A stretch of DNA of 64,000 nucleotides from DMER01 sp003451645 (GTDB taxonomy: Bacteria > Pseudomonadota > Alphaproteobacteria > Micropepsales > Micropepsaceae), in the NCBI GenBank assembly GCA_031976175.1, contig DALYLR010000018.1:1-64000 (forward strand), in the 5' to 3' direction. How positions within the stretch are numbered: position 1 is the first letter of the stretch; each line of letters opens with the position of its first letter. The position numbers were made by a program, and so were the translations under genes. The notes under the pieces were generated by a model, which did no database searches, was not told where the DNA came from, and saw only the letters and a program-made list of their open reading frames with translations. This document shows positions 43,404 through 51,915 of the stretch, one piece after another.

Positions 43404-46274
43404 TCAGCCAGCGGGCTTTGCTGGCAGCACGCGGATCTCAACCCGCGGCGGGCCTGAGAAGACCTGGCCGGCAGCCTTGATCACCTCATCGCGGGTTACC
43501 GTCTTGAAATCTTCGATCCGTGTGCGGATGGCCGCGATCATTTCGGGCCGGGCTTGCGTGTCGCTCAAGGCGCCCGACCAATAGGCGGAGGTCTTGCTTT
43601 GCGCCTCCCGCGCCGCGATGGCGGGTTCGCGCGCACGTTTGAGCAGATCGTCCGGCACCTCTCCCTTGGCTATGGTTGAGGCTTGCCCGGTGATGAGCGT
43701 CAAGATCGTGTCCAGGTCCTGAGGTTTGGCCTCGACCTGCACAGAAACGTAGCCATAGGTGGATACATCGCTCGACGGCGCGTGGTTGACATTCACGCCA
43801 TAGGTGAGGCCGCGGTCGCGCAGGGACTCGGTCAAAGCGACCTGCAAAACCTCTTGAGCGAGGGCGGTGGCGCGCGACTCGCGGACATCAGGAAAGATGC
43901 CACGTGCAGGCCACGCCACGAAGATCAGTGCCTGATCCGCGCGTCCGTCATGGGTCAAGGTCAAGGCCCGCCGCTCTGTTGGAAATACGAGTTCGCCTGT
44001 GGCAATCGTCGTTGGGGTCAGGGCTGGGCGCGCGGGCAGGGCGCCCAGGGTCTTCGCGACGGCGTCAACCGCCTCCTCGATCGGGATGTCGCCAGTGACG
44101 GTGACTTCGACCGCAGAATTTGCGAGCGCTGGCTGCAGCCGTGTCTTGATCGCCTCAATGGTCAGTCCCCGCGCATCGTCAGGTGTCGCGGTCCCCCAGC
44201 GCGGTTCTTCATTGGCGAGGACCTTGCCCAGCATCCAGGCGAGCGCATTGCCAGCCGTGGCGCTGCGTGCCTTGTAGCTTGTGTCCAGATTGACCTTCGC
44301 GCGCGCAAGCCCCTCGGGCCGGTACGCCGCATCGGTCAGGTAGGCGGTGATACTCTGCAAGTGGAAGAGCAGGTCCTGGCGCGCCGCGACGCCCCTGAAC
44401 TGATAGTCCGCGGTGCTAATGTCAAAGTTGAAGCTGGAAGTCTTGCCAGCCGCCGCATCGCGATACTCGTCGACCGTCAATTTGCCCAAACCGCCTGTGA
44501 GCAAGCCCGCCGTATAGCCGCTCTCAAAGACGGGTTGGCCCTTTGGGAAGGTCACCATGCCGCCCGGCAAACGCACGGCAGTGCGGACAATGTTTTTCTC
44601 GTCGAAGATGGGCAGCAGGTTCAAGCGCACGCCATTGGCGAAAGTGACTTGCGTGACGCCCAGGTCCTTGAGTTCGGTGCGGGCGGCTATGGTGCCAGCG
44701 GTGCCAAAGTCCGTGTAAGGAAAATTCTTCTCCGCGATGATAGCGGGCGCCGTCACGGGGCGCGCCATCGCAGCATTCACAGTGCGCACCATCGCCTTGG
44801 GACCGCCGGTCACGGGGACTGGCGTCTGCGCAAAGACATGGTGGGGCTTGGTGCCAAAAAGGTCCCTCAGCACAGCGTGCAGGTCCGCGGCTGTGGCGGC
44901 CTCGACGCCCGCGTTGAACGTGTCGAGATAGTCTTTGGGGTGCATGAACACGCCGCGGCCAGAGAAGCTGCTGACGATCCCATCAGCCGAACCAGCGGTG
45001 TCTGGATTTTCGGCGGTGCGGGCCGCGGTCTCCCAGCCTGCGCGCCAGACGCGCTTGGCACGGGCGACCTCACCGGCGTCAGGGGGATAGGCAACCGCTT
45101 GGCGCAAGACCTGCTCCGCGGCGGCCAGCGACGTGCCCCACGGGTTCTTGCCTGCGCTGACATTCAAGCTGCAGCGGCGCGCGTAGTCGCCCGATTGTAT
45201 GTCCTCGAACGTGCAGCCGACAGAGGCCGAGGCGAAAGGCGGGTTGGCCGATTGCGCAAGCCGTGCAAGGCGGGTGTTCACGATCTGAAAAGCCAGAGCT
45301 TGTTTGACGCTGACCATTTCCTCAGCCCTGGAGGCCGGAACGTGAGGTTCGACCGCCATCCAGCTCAAGGCTACGGAGTCAGTGAAGCTGGGGTCGACCG
45401 CATTGTCCGCACGCAGAGGGCCGCCCAAGCGCGGCATGCCGTAGGCCGGCTCAGGGCCTTCGCTGCCCGGCTGTTGCCAGTCGCTGAACTTGGCCTTGAG
45501 TTCCGTCTCAACCGCGTCAAGCTCGAAGGCACCCGTGACGACCAGAAGCGCCCTTTCGGGGCGGTAATAGCGCTCGTAGAATGCGCGAATGGCGGCCGCA
45601 TCCAACCGCTTCAGCACCTCGGTCTTGCCGATGGGAAACCGCTCCGGCGCCAGCATGCCCGCATAGGCGAGGGCGTATAGTTTGCGGGCCGAGCGCAGGC
45701 CCGGCGTGTCGCGCACGCGCTCCTCCGACAGAATGACGCCGCGCTCGGCCGTGACGGCCTCTGGCGTAATGGTCAGGCGATCAGCGACCTCCCGGATCAA
45801 GGCAATGCCTTGATTGAGCGTGGCGGGGTCGGCCTTGGGCAGATTGAGTTGATAGACCGTCTCGTCGAAAGACGTATAGGCGTTGGTATCCGCACCAAAG
45901 GCCGCACCCAGTCTTTGCAGTGTTGCCACAAGCTCATTGCGCGTAAGGTTTTTTGAGCCTTGAAACGCCATGTGCTCGAGATAATGGGCAAGGCCTAGCT
46001 CGGCCTCCGTCTCGTGCAATGAGCCCGCATCGATGCGCAAGCGGATCGAGGCATGGTTCTCCGGCCGGTTGGTGCGCATGAGTGCATAGCGCATCCCATT
46101 GGGCAGTTGCCCATAGCGCACACGGGCATCGGGTTTCAGATCGCTGCCTTCATGGGCCCAGGTGAGGAATTTTTTGGCGGCCGGCGCTGGCGCGCGGGCG
46201 GCGGTTTGCGGTGCTGCCCAGCCAAGCGCGATGATTAGGGCGGCGGCGACGGCAAGCCGAAAACTCACGGGCAT
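43404..46274 (-). CDS. M16-family zinc metalloprotease, exported
   Basis: Predicted 956-residue pitrilysin-type protease (PqqL/insulinase-like). An N-terminal Sec signal peptide ends near ARAPAPAAK. The inverted zinc motif HxxEH appears as HYLEHMAFQG near residue 82, and the distal Glu lies in TPEAVTAERGVILSEER. Two homologous M16 halves with middle and C-terminal inactive repeats follow the usual architecture. It is predicted periplasmic. Its convergent 3' end lies close to that of the HerA-like gene. Confidence 0.92.
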   Translation of the reverse strand: MPVSFRLAVAAALIIALGWAAPQTAARAPAPAAKKFLTWAHEGSDLKPDARVRYGQLPNGMRYALMRTNRPENHASIRLRIDAGSLHETEAELGLAHYLEHMAFQGSKNLTRNELVATLQRLGAAFGADTNAYTSFDETVYQLNLPKADPATLNQGIALIREVADRLTITPEAVTAERGVILSEERVRDTPGLRSARKLYALAYAGMLAPERFPIGKTEVLKRLDAAAIRAFYERYYRPERALLVVTGAFELDAVETELKAKFSDWQQPGSEGPEPAYGMPRLGGPLRADNAVDPSFTDSVALSWMAVEPHVPASRAEEMVSVKQALAFQIVNTRLARLAQSANPPFASASVGCTFEDIQSGDYARRCSLNVSAGKNPWGTSLAAAEQVLRQAVAYPPDAGEVARAKRVWRAGWETAARTAENPDTAGSADGIVSSFSGRGVFMHPKDYLDTFNAGVEAATAADLHAVLRDLFGTKPHHVFAQTPVPVTGGPKAMVRTVNAAMARPVTAPAIIAEKNFPYTDFGTAGTIAARTELKDLGVTQVTFANGVRLNLLPIFDEKNIVRTAVRLPGGMVTFPKGQPVFESGYTAGLLTGGLGKLTVDEYRDAAAGKTSSFNFDISTADYQFRGVAARQDLLFHLQSITAYLTDAAYRPEGLARAKVNLDTSYKARSATAGNALAWMLGKVLANEEPRWGTATPDDARGLTIEAIKTRLQPALANSAVEVTVTGDIPIEEAVDAVAKTLGALPARPALTPTTIATGELVFPTERRALTLTHDGRADQALIFVAWPARGIFPDVRESRATALAQEVLQVALTESLRDRGLTYGVNVNHAPSSDVSTYGYVSVQVEAKPQDLDTILTLITGQASTIAKGEVPDDLLKRAREPAIAAREAQSKTSAYWSGALSDTQARPEMIAAIRTRIEDFKTVTRDEVIKAAGQVFSGPPRVEIRVLPAKPAG

Positions 46275-46321
46275 TGTGCTTATCCTTGAAGAGGCAGGCG
46301 GGAGATTTGCGAGCAGCGCTA

Positions 46322-47329
46322 TCAGCTTTCGCTGACCTTGACCAGCACACGGCCCGTCATTTCGCCGCTAAACAGGCTGACGAAAGCGGAAGGTGCCTGG
46401 CCGAGACCAGGGACGATGTGTTCGCGGTAGGTCAATTTGCCATCCTGGATCCACTGCGCCATTTCGGCTTGCGCCTCGGCAAAGCGCGCGGCGTAGTCGA
46501 AGACGACCAATCCTTCCATCCGCAAACGTTTTGGAATGAAGTCGAGCGTGTTGCGGATTCCCGCTGGCGCAGCGGCGTTGTACTCGGCGATCTGACCTGA
46601 GACTATGATCCGGCCACGGAGGTTCATGACACGGATGGCCGCATCAAGAGTGGCGGCACCCACATTGTCAAAATAGATGTCCACGCCTTGCGGGATTGCC
46701 TGCGCCAGCTGGCTCGGCAGATCGCGCGAGGCCTTGTAGTCGATGACCGTGTCGGCACCAAGGCTGCGGACATAAGCGGTCTTGTCCGGGCCGCCAGCAA
46801 TCCCCACGACGGTCAGGCCATCGAGCTTGCCGATTTGGAGCGCTGTGGCGCCAACGGTTCCTGCCGCCGACGACACAAGCAACGTCTGCCCGGGCTTGGG
46901 CGCGCCCAAATCGCGCAGACCAAAATAGGCGGTCAAGCCGGGAATTCCCAAGATGCCGATAGCGGCCGTGGGGCGGACGAGCCCAGTGAACAGCGCGGGG
47001 TTCAGCTTAGTGAGCCCGCGCCCGGAGGACATCACATGGCTCTGCCAGCCAATGGCGCCGCTGACCCAGTCGCCCTCCCGGAACTTGGTGTTGCGGGAGG
47101 CGATGACCGTGCCGATTCCAGCGCTTTCGATCACGCTGTCGAGGGGCAAAGCTGGCGCGTAGCTATCGCGCGACAACCGCGAGCGCATGCCCGGATCGAT
47201 TGAAATGTAGTCGGTGCGGACCAGCATTTCGTTCTCGCCCGGATCGGGCAAGGCGCCTTCGTCCAGACGGAAATCCTGCGGTCCGGGGACGCCTACCGGC
47301 CTGCGGGCGAGAACCCAACGCTGCCACAT
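46322..47329 (-). CDS. Zinc-free MDR oxidoreductase (CurA-like, copy 1)
   Basis: Predicted 335-residue medium-chain reductase of the leukotriene B4 12-hydroxydehydrogenase/CurA group. The NADP-binding block is LLVSSAAGTVGATALQIGKL. It starts WQRWVLARRPVGVPGPQDF and ends with SGEMTGRVLVKVSES, as in the family. It probably reduces an alpha,beta-unsaturated carbonyl with NADPH. It lies 5 bp downstream of a similar gene on the same strand, so the two form a tandem duplicated operon. Confidence 0.88.
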   Translation of the reverse strand: MWQRWVLARRPVGVPGPQDFRLDEGALPDPGENEMLVRTDYISIDPGMRSRLSRDSYAPALPLDSVIESAGIGTVIASRNTKFREGDWVSGAIGWQSHVMSSGRGLTKLNPALFTGLVRPTAAIGILGIPGLTAYFGLRDLGAPKPGQTLLVSSAAGTVGATALQIGKLDGLTVVGIAGGPDKTAYVRSLGADTVIDYKASRDLPSQLAQAIPQGVDIYFDNVGAATLDAAIRVMNLRGRIIVSGQIAEYNAAAPAGIRNTLDFIPKRLRMEGLVVFDYAARFAEAQAEMAQWIQDGKLTYREHIVPGLGQAPSAFVSLFSGEMTGRVLVKVSES

Positions 47330-47334
47330 CGGGG

Positions 47335-48366
47335 CTAGACCGCCTTGTCCGGGCCAATTTTGACCAGCATCTTGCCGCTATTCTCGCCCTTGAAGAGGCC
47401 GAGGAAGGCAGATGGCGCATTCTCGATGCCGTGATGGACGGTTTCCTGCCAATGCATTTTCCCAGCCGCGACCAATTCCCCCATCTCCTTGTGGAAGGCG
47501 CCCAGGAGGTCGAAGTGGTTGGAGACGACAAAACCCTCGATGCGCAAGCTCTTGGGGATGGTCATGATGATGTTCCAGGGGCCTGGTGCGGGGGCCGTAT
47601 TGTTGTACTGCTCGATCATCCCGCAGATGGCCAGACGGCCGTGGATCCGCATGTGATTGATGGCGGCCTCCAGATGCGCGCCGCCCACATTTTCGAAATA
47701 GACGCCAATGCCCTTGGGGAAGGCCGAGCCCACTGCCGCATTCAGATCGCCCGCCGTCTTGTAATTGATCGCCTTATCAATCTTGGCGGTCTTGAGCAGC
47801 CAGTCGCATTTGGCGTCCGAACCCGCAGAGCCCACGACATAGGCGCCACGCGCCTTCGCCAGCTGGCACACGACCGAGCCGACCGCGCCCGCAGCCCCCG
47901 ACACGAACACGGAGTCTTCCGGCTTGAAGGCGGCAATGCGGAACAAGCCCGCATAGGCAGTCAGGCCAGGCATCCCGAGAGCGCCCAGGAAACTCTGCAC
48001 TGGCGCCAGGGACGGATCAACCTTTTGGGGCAGGGCCATCGGCCCCACGACCGCGTATTCGCGCCAGCCCAACATGTGCTGGAGATAATCGCCAACCTTG
48101 AAGTGGGAGTCTGGGCCGGTTTCCACGACCTGACCAATGGCGCCGCCTTGCAGGGGCTGACCGATCTGAAACGGCGGGATGTAGCTCTCCCGGTCCATCA
48201 TGCGCCCGCGCATATAGGGATCGACAGACATCCAGATGTTGCGCACGAGAACTTCACCGGCCTTTGGCGCGGCAACGCCGGTCTCGGCCAATTCAAAGTC
48301 TTGCGGCTGTGGCATGCCGACAGGGCGGTTTTTCAAGCGAATTTCGCGGCTCTTGAGATTGGTCAT
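47335..48366 (-). CDS. Zinc-free MDR oxidoreductase (CurA-like, copy 2)
   Basis: Predicted 343-residue NADP-dependent medium-chain reductase, paralogue of the following gene. Blocks are NRPVGMPQPQDFEL, SVDPYMRGRM, VFVSGAAGAVGSVVCQLAKA and GLFKGENSGKMLVKIG. The two copies differ in nearly every loop, so the duplication is not recent. The substrate class is probably an unsaturated aldehyde or ketone, possibly from lipid peroxidation. The start at 48366 faces the Gfo/Idh/MocA gene across 204 bp, which should hold both promoters; no obvious operator is seen. Confidence 0.88.
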   Translation of the reverse strand: MTNLKSREIRLKNRPVGMPQPQDFELAETGVAAPKAGEVLVRNIWMSVDPYMRGRMMDRESYIPPFQIGQPLQGGAIGQVVETGPDSHFKVGDYLQHMLGWREYAVVGPMALPQKVDPSLAPVQSFLGALGMPGLTAYAGLFRIAAFKPEDSVFVSGAAGAVGSVVCQLAKARGAYVVGSAGSDAKCDWLLKTAKIDKAINYKTAGDLNAAVGSAFPKGIGVYFENVGGAHLEAAINHMRIHGRLAICGMIEQYNNTAPAPGPWNIIMTIPKSLRIEGFVVSNHFDLLGAFHKEMGELVAAGKMHWQETVHHGIENAPSAFLGLFKGENSGKMLVKIGPDKAV

Positions 48367-48570
48367 GGGGGCAATGCTCCTGCACGTTTGATTGGTGGCG
48401 TTATAGCGAGGCCTTTACCTTAATCAGATGCGCGGGCCTGCCGGAAGCGGCAGAATGGAAAATCTTTAGGTACGCCAAGCGCATGACGAGACTGCAATAT
48501 TTCTTGTGTTGCTGTGCATCCAAAGCCTGTGCCTGAGATTGTTGCGTGCAGACAGGAGGATTTTCGCGTC

Positions 48571-49536
48571 GTGTCCGGATCAACTCAATTGCGTGCTGGC
48601 GTCATTGGCGCGGGCGTCTTTGGGCGCTTGCATGCGCAGAAATATGCGAAGGCGCCGGGCGTGCGGCTGATTGGGATTGCCGACGCGCATGGGGAGCGCG
48701 CGGTTGACGCGGCGCATGCCCATGGTGTTGGGGCCTTCACACGGATCGATGATCTGCTGGCCGAGGTTGATGTGGTGTCCGTTGCGACCCCGGCTGTCAC
48801 ACATGCGCTGGTGGCCAAGCGCTGCCTTGATGCCGCCAAGCATGTCTATTTGGAAAAACCGATCGCGGTTCGGGAAGAGGACGCGGACGAGCTGGTCGCG
48901 CTGGCGGAGCGTCAGGGTTGCGTCTTGCATATCGGGCATCAAGAGCGGCTCGTGCTGGCGGCAACCGGTTTGTTGGAGCGCAAAGCGGCGCCAATCGTGA
49001 TTGAGAGTGTGCGGGCTGGACCTTTCAGTGGACGGGCGACGGATGTGAGCGTTGTGCTTGATCTGATGATCCATGACATTGATATGGTGCAACTGCTCGC
49101 CCAGTCGGCGGTCACGGCGATCAAGGCCAGTGAGAGGGCGGGACCCGGCGGGCATTCCGATGAGGTAGAGGCCGAGCTCTCGCTGCAGTCGGGATGCCGG
49201 GTACGGCTCATGGCCAGCCGCGACTCCAAAGAGCGCCGCCGGACCATGCGCGTTGTCTATCCCGATGGCGAGGTGGTGATCGATTTCCTAAGCCGAACTG
49301 TCAAGAACTCGACACCTGATACGTTGCCAGAGTTGTTTTCCAATGGCGTTCCAGTCTCGCCTGATCTTGCTGACCCTCTGGGGGCCTCTGTAGCCCGGTT
49401 CTTGGCCACCGTGCGGGGAGAGGGGGCGCCCTTGCTGATGCCCACAGAAGCGCGCGCGGCGCTTGTCACGGCCAACCAGATCCTTGCCGCGGCGGCGGGA
49501 CGGCAAGCGGCCCAGGGCAAGCTGATCCCTGCGTGA
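48571..49536 (+). CDS. Gfo/Idh/MocA-family oxidoreductase
   Basis: Predicted 321-residue NAD(P) oxidoreductase with N-terminal Rossmann motif AGVIGAGVFGRLHAQKY and the catalytic-type EKPIA block (VYLEKPIAV). The block VVLDLMIHDIDMVQLL resembles that of alphaproteobacterial GnnA, the UDP-GlcNAc 3-dehydrogenase for amide-linked lipid A sugars, but no lipid A gene is adjacent, so function is tentative. I chose a GTG start at 48571 because a strong AGGAGG lies 11 bp upstream (48554-48559); an ATG at 48514 precedes the Shine-Dalgarno and would place it inside the gene. Confidence 0.8.
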   Translation: MSGSTQLRAGVIGAGVFGRLHAQKYAKAPGVRLIGIADAHGERAVDAAHAHGVGAFTRIDDLLAEVDVVSVATPAVTHALVAKRCLDAAKHVYLEKPIAVREEDADELVALAERQGCVLHIGHQERLVLAATGLLERKAAPIVIESVRAGPFSGRATDVSVVLDLMIHDIDMVQLLAQSAVTAIKASERAGPGGHSDEVEAELSLQSGCRVRLMASRDSKERRRTMRVVYPDGEVVIDFLSRTVKNSTPDTLPELFSNGVPVSPDLADPLGASVARFLATVRGEGAPLLMPTEARAALVTANQILAAAAGRQAAQGKLIPA

Positions 49537-49606
49537 GTTTTCCGCCACCGGCGTCCCATCGCATAGACTGCGCCTCACGCCGCATTGAGTCGGCCGGAGG
49601 CATCGC

Positions 49607-50368
49607 ATGGCATTTTTCAAAGACGACCCCGCACTGCAGACCGCAAAACTGGCGCCCACAAAGCCTGTGCCGCAGCCAGGCGGCGGGATTGGCGCGGGGG
49701 TCGCCAAGACCTATAACCGCATCGGCAATTTGATCGCTAAGGCTGGTTCTGCTGCTGGCGGGATCGAGACTGCGGTCACACTCGCCATTTGGTATGTCGA
49801 AAGCGGCGGGCATGAGTTCACGCCCGGCCGGGCGATCTTGCGGTTTGAGAACCACAAATTCTTTGAGCAATGGGGCCGTGCTAATGCCAAGCTCTATGAT
49901 CAGCATTTCCAGCATGGCGGGCGCGCAGGCGTTGAGGGCAAACCTTGGGAAAATCATGCGTGGCGGGATGATCCGTCAGCGGAGTTTGAACGCTTCCACG
50001 GCAGCCAGCAGAAGGAGTATTGGGTGCTGGTCTTTGCGGTGGCCCTTGCCGCTCAGGAGAAGGCCTATAGGGCTGCCTCCATCGGCGGGCCGCAGATCAT
50101 GATGACGGAGTTCGCGGCTTTGGGCTACCTCAACGCCATCGACATGTACCGCGCTTTTCAAGAGGATGAACGCTGGCATGTGCTGGGGTTTCTGGATTTT
50201 TGCGCGGCCAAACCGGCGCCGCAGCCTGGCGGATTGCTGACCCACATGAAGAATAAGGATTGGGAGCAGGTCGCCCGCTACTATAATGGCCCGGGGCAAG
50301 TTGACGCCTATGCCAAAAAGTTCGCGCAAGCCTATGCTGCCGCGGTGAATCTGGGGTTGCGTAAATGA
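49607..50368 (+). CDS. N-acetylmuramidase (DUF3380-type) domain protein
   Basis: Predicted 253-residue protein with one N-acetylmuramidase/DUF3380-type domain as found in phage endolysins. Recognisable pieces are AIWYVESGGHEF, ILRFENHKFFEQWG, AASIGGPQIMM and VARYYNGPGQVDAYAKK. The Glu in YVESGG is the likely acid. No signal peptide or TM helix is visible, so it would need a holin, lysis or another route to reach peptidoglycan. The stop overlaps the next start by 4 bp (ATGA), so the following exported protein is translationally coupled. No other phage genes are seen. Confidence 0.75.
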   Translation: MAFFKDDPALQTAKLAPTKPVPQPGGGIGAGVAKTYNRIGNLIAKAGSAAGGIETAVTLAIWYVESGGHEFTPGRAILRFENHKFFEQWGRANAKLYDQHFQHGGRAGVEGKPWENHAWRDDPSAEFERFHGSQQKEYWVLVFAVALAAQEKAYRAASIGGPQIMMTEFAALGYLNAIDMYRAFQEDERWHVLGFLDFCAAKPAPQPGGLLTHMKNKDWEQVARYYNGPGQVDAYAKKFAQAYAAAVNLGLRK

Positions 50369-50880
50369 CCCAAATGGCTAAGGAGGCCGCCGCCGTGATT
50401 GGACGTATCGTGATATGTTTGGTGCTCGGCGCGATGTGGCTAACGGGGCCAGCCGGGGCGGCGAAACGAACGCCCGCGGCCGCGCCCGAGGCACCGCTTG
50501 ATCTGACGATTCCCTTAGGCCGTGTCCAGATCTTTGGCGAGCAGCAACAACAGGCGATGGCGGATTTGAACGCCGAAATCGAGGATGACCGGCGCAGCCC
50601 CCATTCGCTTTATGGCAAGCTGTTCGTGGCCATATGGATTCACAACGTGAATGTGCAGCGCGCTTGCGAGGCGAAAATGGTGTCGCGCCCCGTGTGCCGC
50701 ACCGCGCGCTTCCGGCCGCGCTGGCTCGCCGAGCCTGGCACCAAGATGTACAGCTTCCGCGCCTTGACCGGCATGGCCGAACAGGCGCAGCGCGCGATGA
50801 CGCCGTTTTGGACTGAGCTGTGCTCCGCCGCCGCCAAGCAGAAGAAGCAGGATTTGGCGAGCTATTGCCCGATGGAGTAG
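50365..50880 (+). CDS. Exported protein coupled to the muramidase gene
   Basis: Predicted 171-residue protein with an N-terminal hydrophobic signal (about 12-33, ending PAGAAK) and a mature domain with four Cys residues (CEAK, CRTA, CSAA, CPME) that could form two disulfides in the periplasm. I do not recognise the family. It overlaps the muramidase-domain gene by ATGA, so the products are probably made in similar amounts and may act together, for example as enzyme and periplasmic partner or regulator. Confidence 0.65.
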   Translation: MTQMAKEAAAVIGRIVICLVLGAMWLTGPAGAAKRTPAAAPEAPLDLTIPLGRVQIFGEQQQQAMADLNAEIEDDRRSPHSLYGKLFVAIWIHNVNVQRACEAKMVSRPVCRTARFRPRWLAEPGTKMYSFRALTGMAEQAQRAMTPFWTELCSAAAKQKKQDLASYCPME

Positions 50881-50929
50881 GGAGGAAAATGTGGACTTTG
50901 ATCCGGATTACTGATACCGTTCTTCTGCT

Positions 50930-51244
50930 ATGGCGAGTTCAAAACGAACACCTGAAATAGACGTGTCACGCAAAGTGCCCTTGAAAAAGCGGGTTGCACC
51001 GAAGCGAACGTCGAAAAAGCGTTTGATAGAAATTGCAGCAAAGACCCATGACCAGGCAGGGTCCAAGGTGAGCGGCAGACCATTGGTTTCGGATGGTAGG
51101 CCGTTGGTTTTGGGCGGCAGGCAGGTAGTTTTAGATGGGGTGACGATTCGTCTGGCCGGAGTGTCTGGCACGCCGAAATATCATACTGAGAAAGAAATTC
51201 GCGAAGCGGTCCGCGATTATGTCAAAGCTCAGAAACGCGCGTGA
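50930..51244 (+). CDS. Small basic protein, first gene of a two-gene island
   Basis: Predicted 104-residue protein of unknown family. The N-terminal 45 residues are rich in Lys and Arg (KKRVAPKRTSKKR), compatible with nucleic acid binding. Residues about 48-70 contain three imperfect heptads (GRPLVSD, GRPLVLG, GRQVVLD), and the DNA repeats as well. The C-terminal 25 residues look helical and basic. It overlaps the next gene by GTGA, so the two are coupled. Base composition is visibly lower in GC than neighbours. Confidence 0.65.
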   Translation: MASSKRTPEIDVSRKVPLKKRVAPKRTSKKRLIEIAAKTHDQAGSKVSGRPLVSDGRPLVLGGRQVVLDGVTIRLAGVSGTPKYHTEKEIREAVRDYVKAQKRA

Positions 51245-51897
51245 CCGCGAAAAAGCGCCTCGCTTTCGTCAATTGCCCCTTCGATTCCAGCTTCAAGCGC
51301 TGTTTTGAGGCGATCATTTTCACCTGTTATGCCTGTGGCGTCGAACCGGTCACGGCGCTTTCGAACGACGGTATGCAGCCGCTTCGGTTCGACGCTTTAT
51401 GCGAATTGATTCGTCGCGCGGACTTCGGAATCCACGACCTCTCCAGAACCGAAAGCGATGGTCCCGGAAGACCACGGTTCAATATGCCCTTTGAACTCGG
51501 ATTGTTTATGGGGGCAAAAGTGTATGGCTCCGGCGCCAATCGATTGAAGAGAGCCGTCGTTCTGGTCCGTGAAAAATACGTGCTTGGCGCCTATTTGTCG
51601 GACATGGCGGGTATCGATCCGGTGGCACATGGCGACAATCCCAGGGACGTCATAAGGTTGGTCCGCGACGCCCTCAACACTTGGATGCTCGCTGGCCGCA
51701 AGGGCAAGGGGCCTAAAGGGAAGGCCGTACCAGGGCCCGAATACATCGCCAAAAAATTTGACGAGTTTCAAACCATGCTCCCCAATCTTGCGGAGTCAAA
51801 GGGCTTTCTAGGGTCTGACCTCAACGTCCTGGATGCGCATGTCGACTATTGTGTGGCTGTTGACGAATTCGTGTCGATCATGGACCTCTCATATTAG
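51241..51897 (+). CDS. TIR/deoxyribosyltransferase-like protein of unknown function
   Basis: Predicted 218-residue protein. The start FVNCPFD (residues 9-15), the strand-helix pattern after it, HDLSR with Asp66 and PRFNMPFELGLFMG with Glu85 match a widespread but unnamed family. It resembles the nucleoside 2-deoxyribosyltransferase/TIR fold, in which an E-L/I-G glutamate is catalytic. A nucleotide- or NAD-cleaving activity is plausible but unproven. It has a GTG start in overlap with the upstream gene. Lower GC and a position between housekeeping genes suggest acquisition, and a conflict or defence role is a reasonable guess. Confidence 0.7.
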   Translation: MTAKKRLAFVNCPFDSSFKRCFEAIIFTCYACGVEPVTALSNDGMQPLRFDALCELIRRADFGIHDLSRTESDGPGRPRFNMPFELGLFMGAKVYGSGANRLKRAVVLVREKYVLGAYLSDMAGIDPVAHGDNPRDVIRLVRDALNTWMLAGRKGKGPKGKAVPGPEYIAKKFDEFQTMLPNLAESKGFLGSDLNVLDAHVDYCVAVDEFVSIMDLSY

Positions 51898-51915
51898 TTC
51901 TCGAGAGGAGTGATC

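Noticed and set aside
43683..45680. 665-codon open frame on the plus strand
   Set aside because: It lies antisense to the M16 protease, has Arg/Gly-rich low-quality sequence and no recognisable domain. It is a by-product of high GC content.
49607..50880. Prophage remnant
   Set aside because: Only an endolysin-like domain is present; no integrase, structural genes or attachment repeats are seen.
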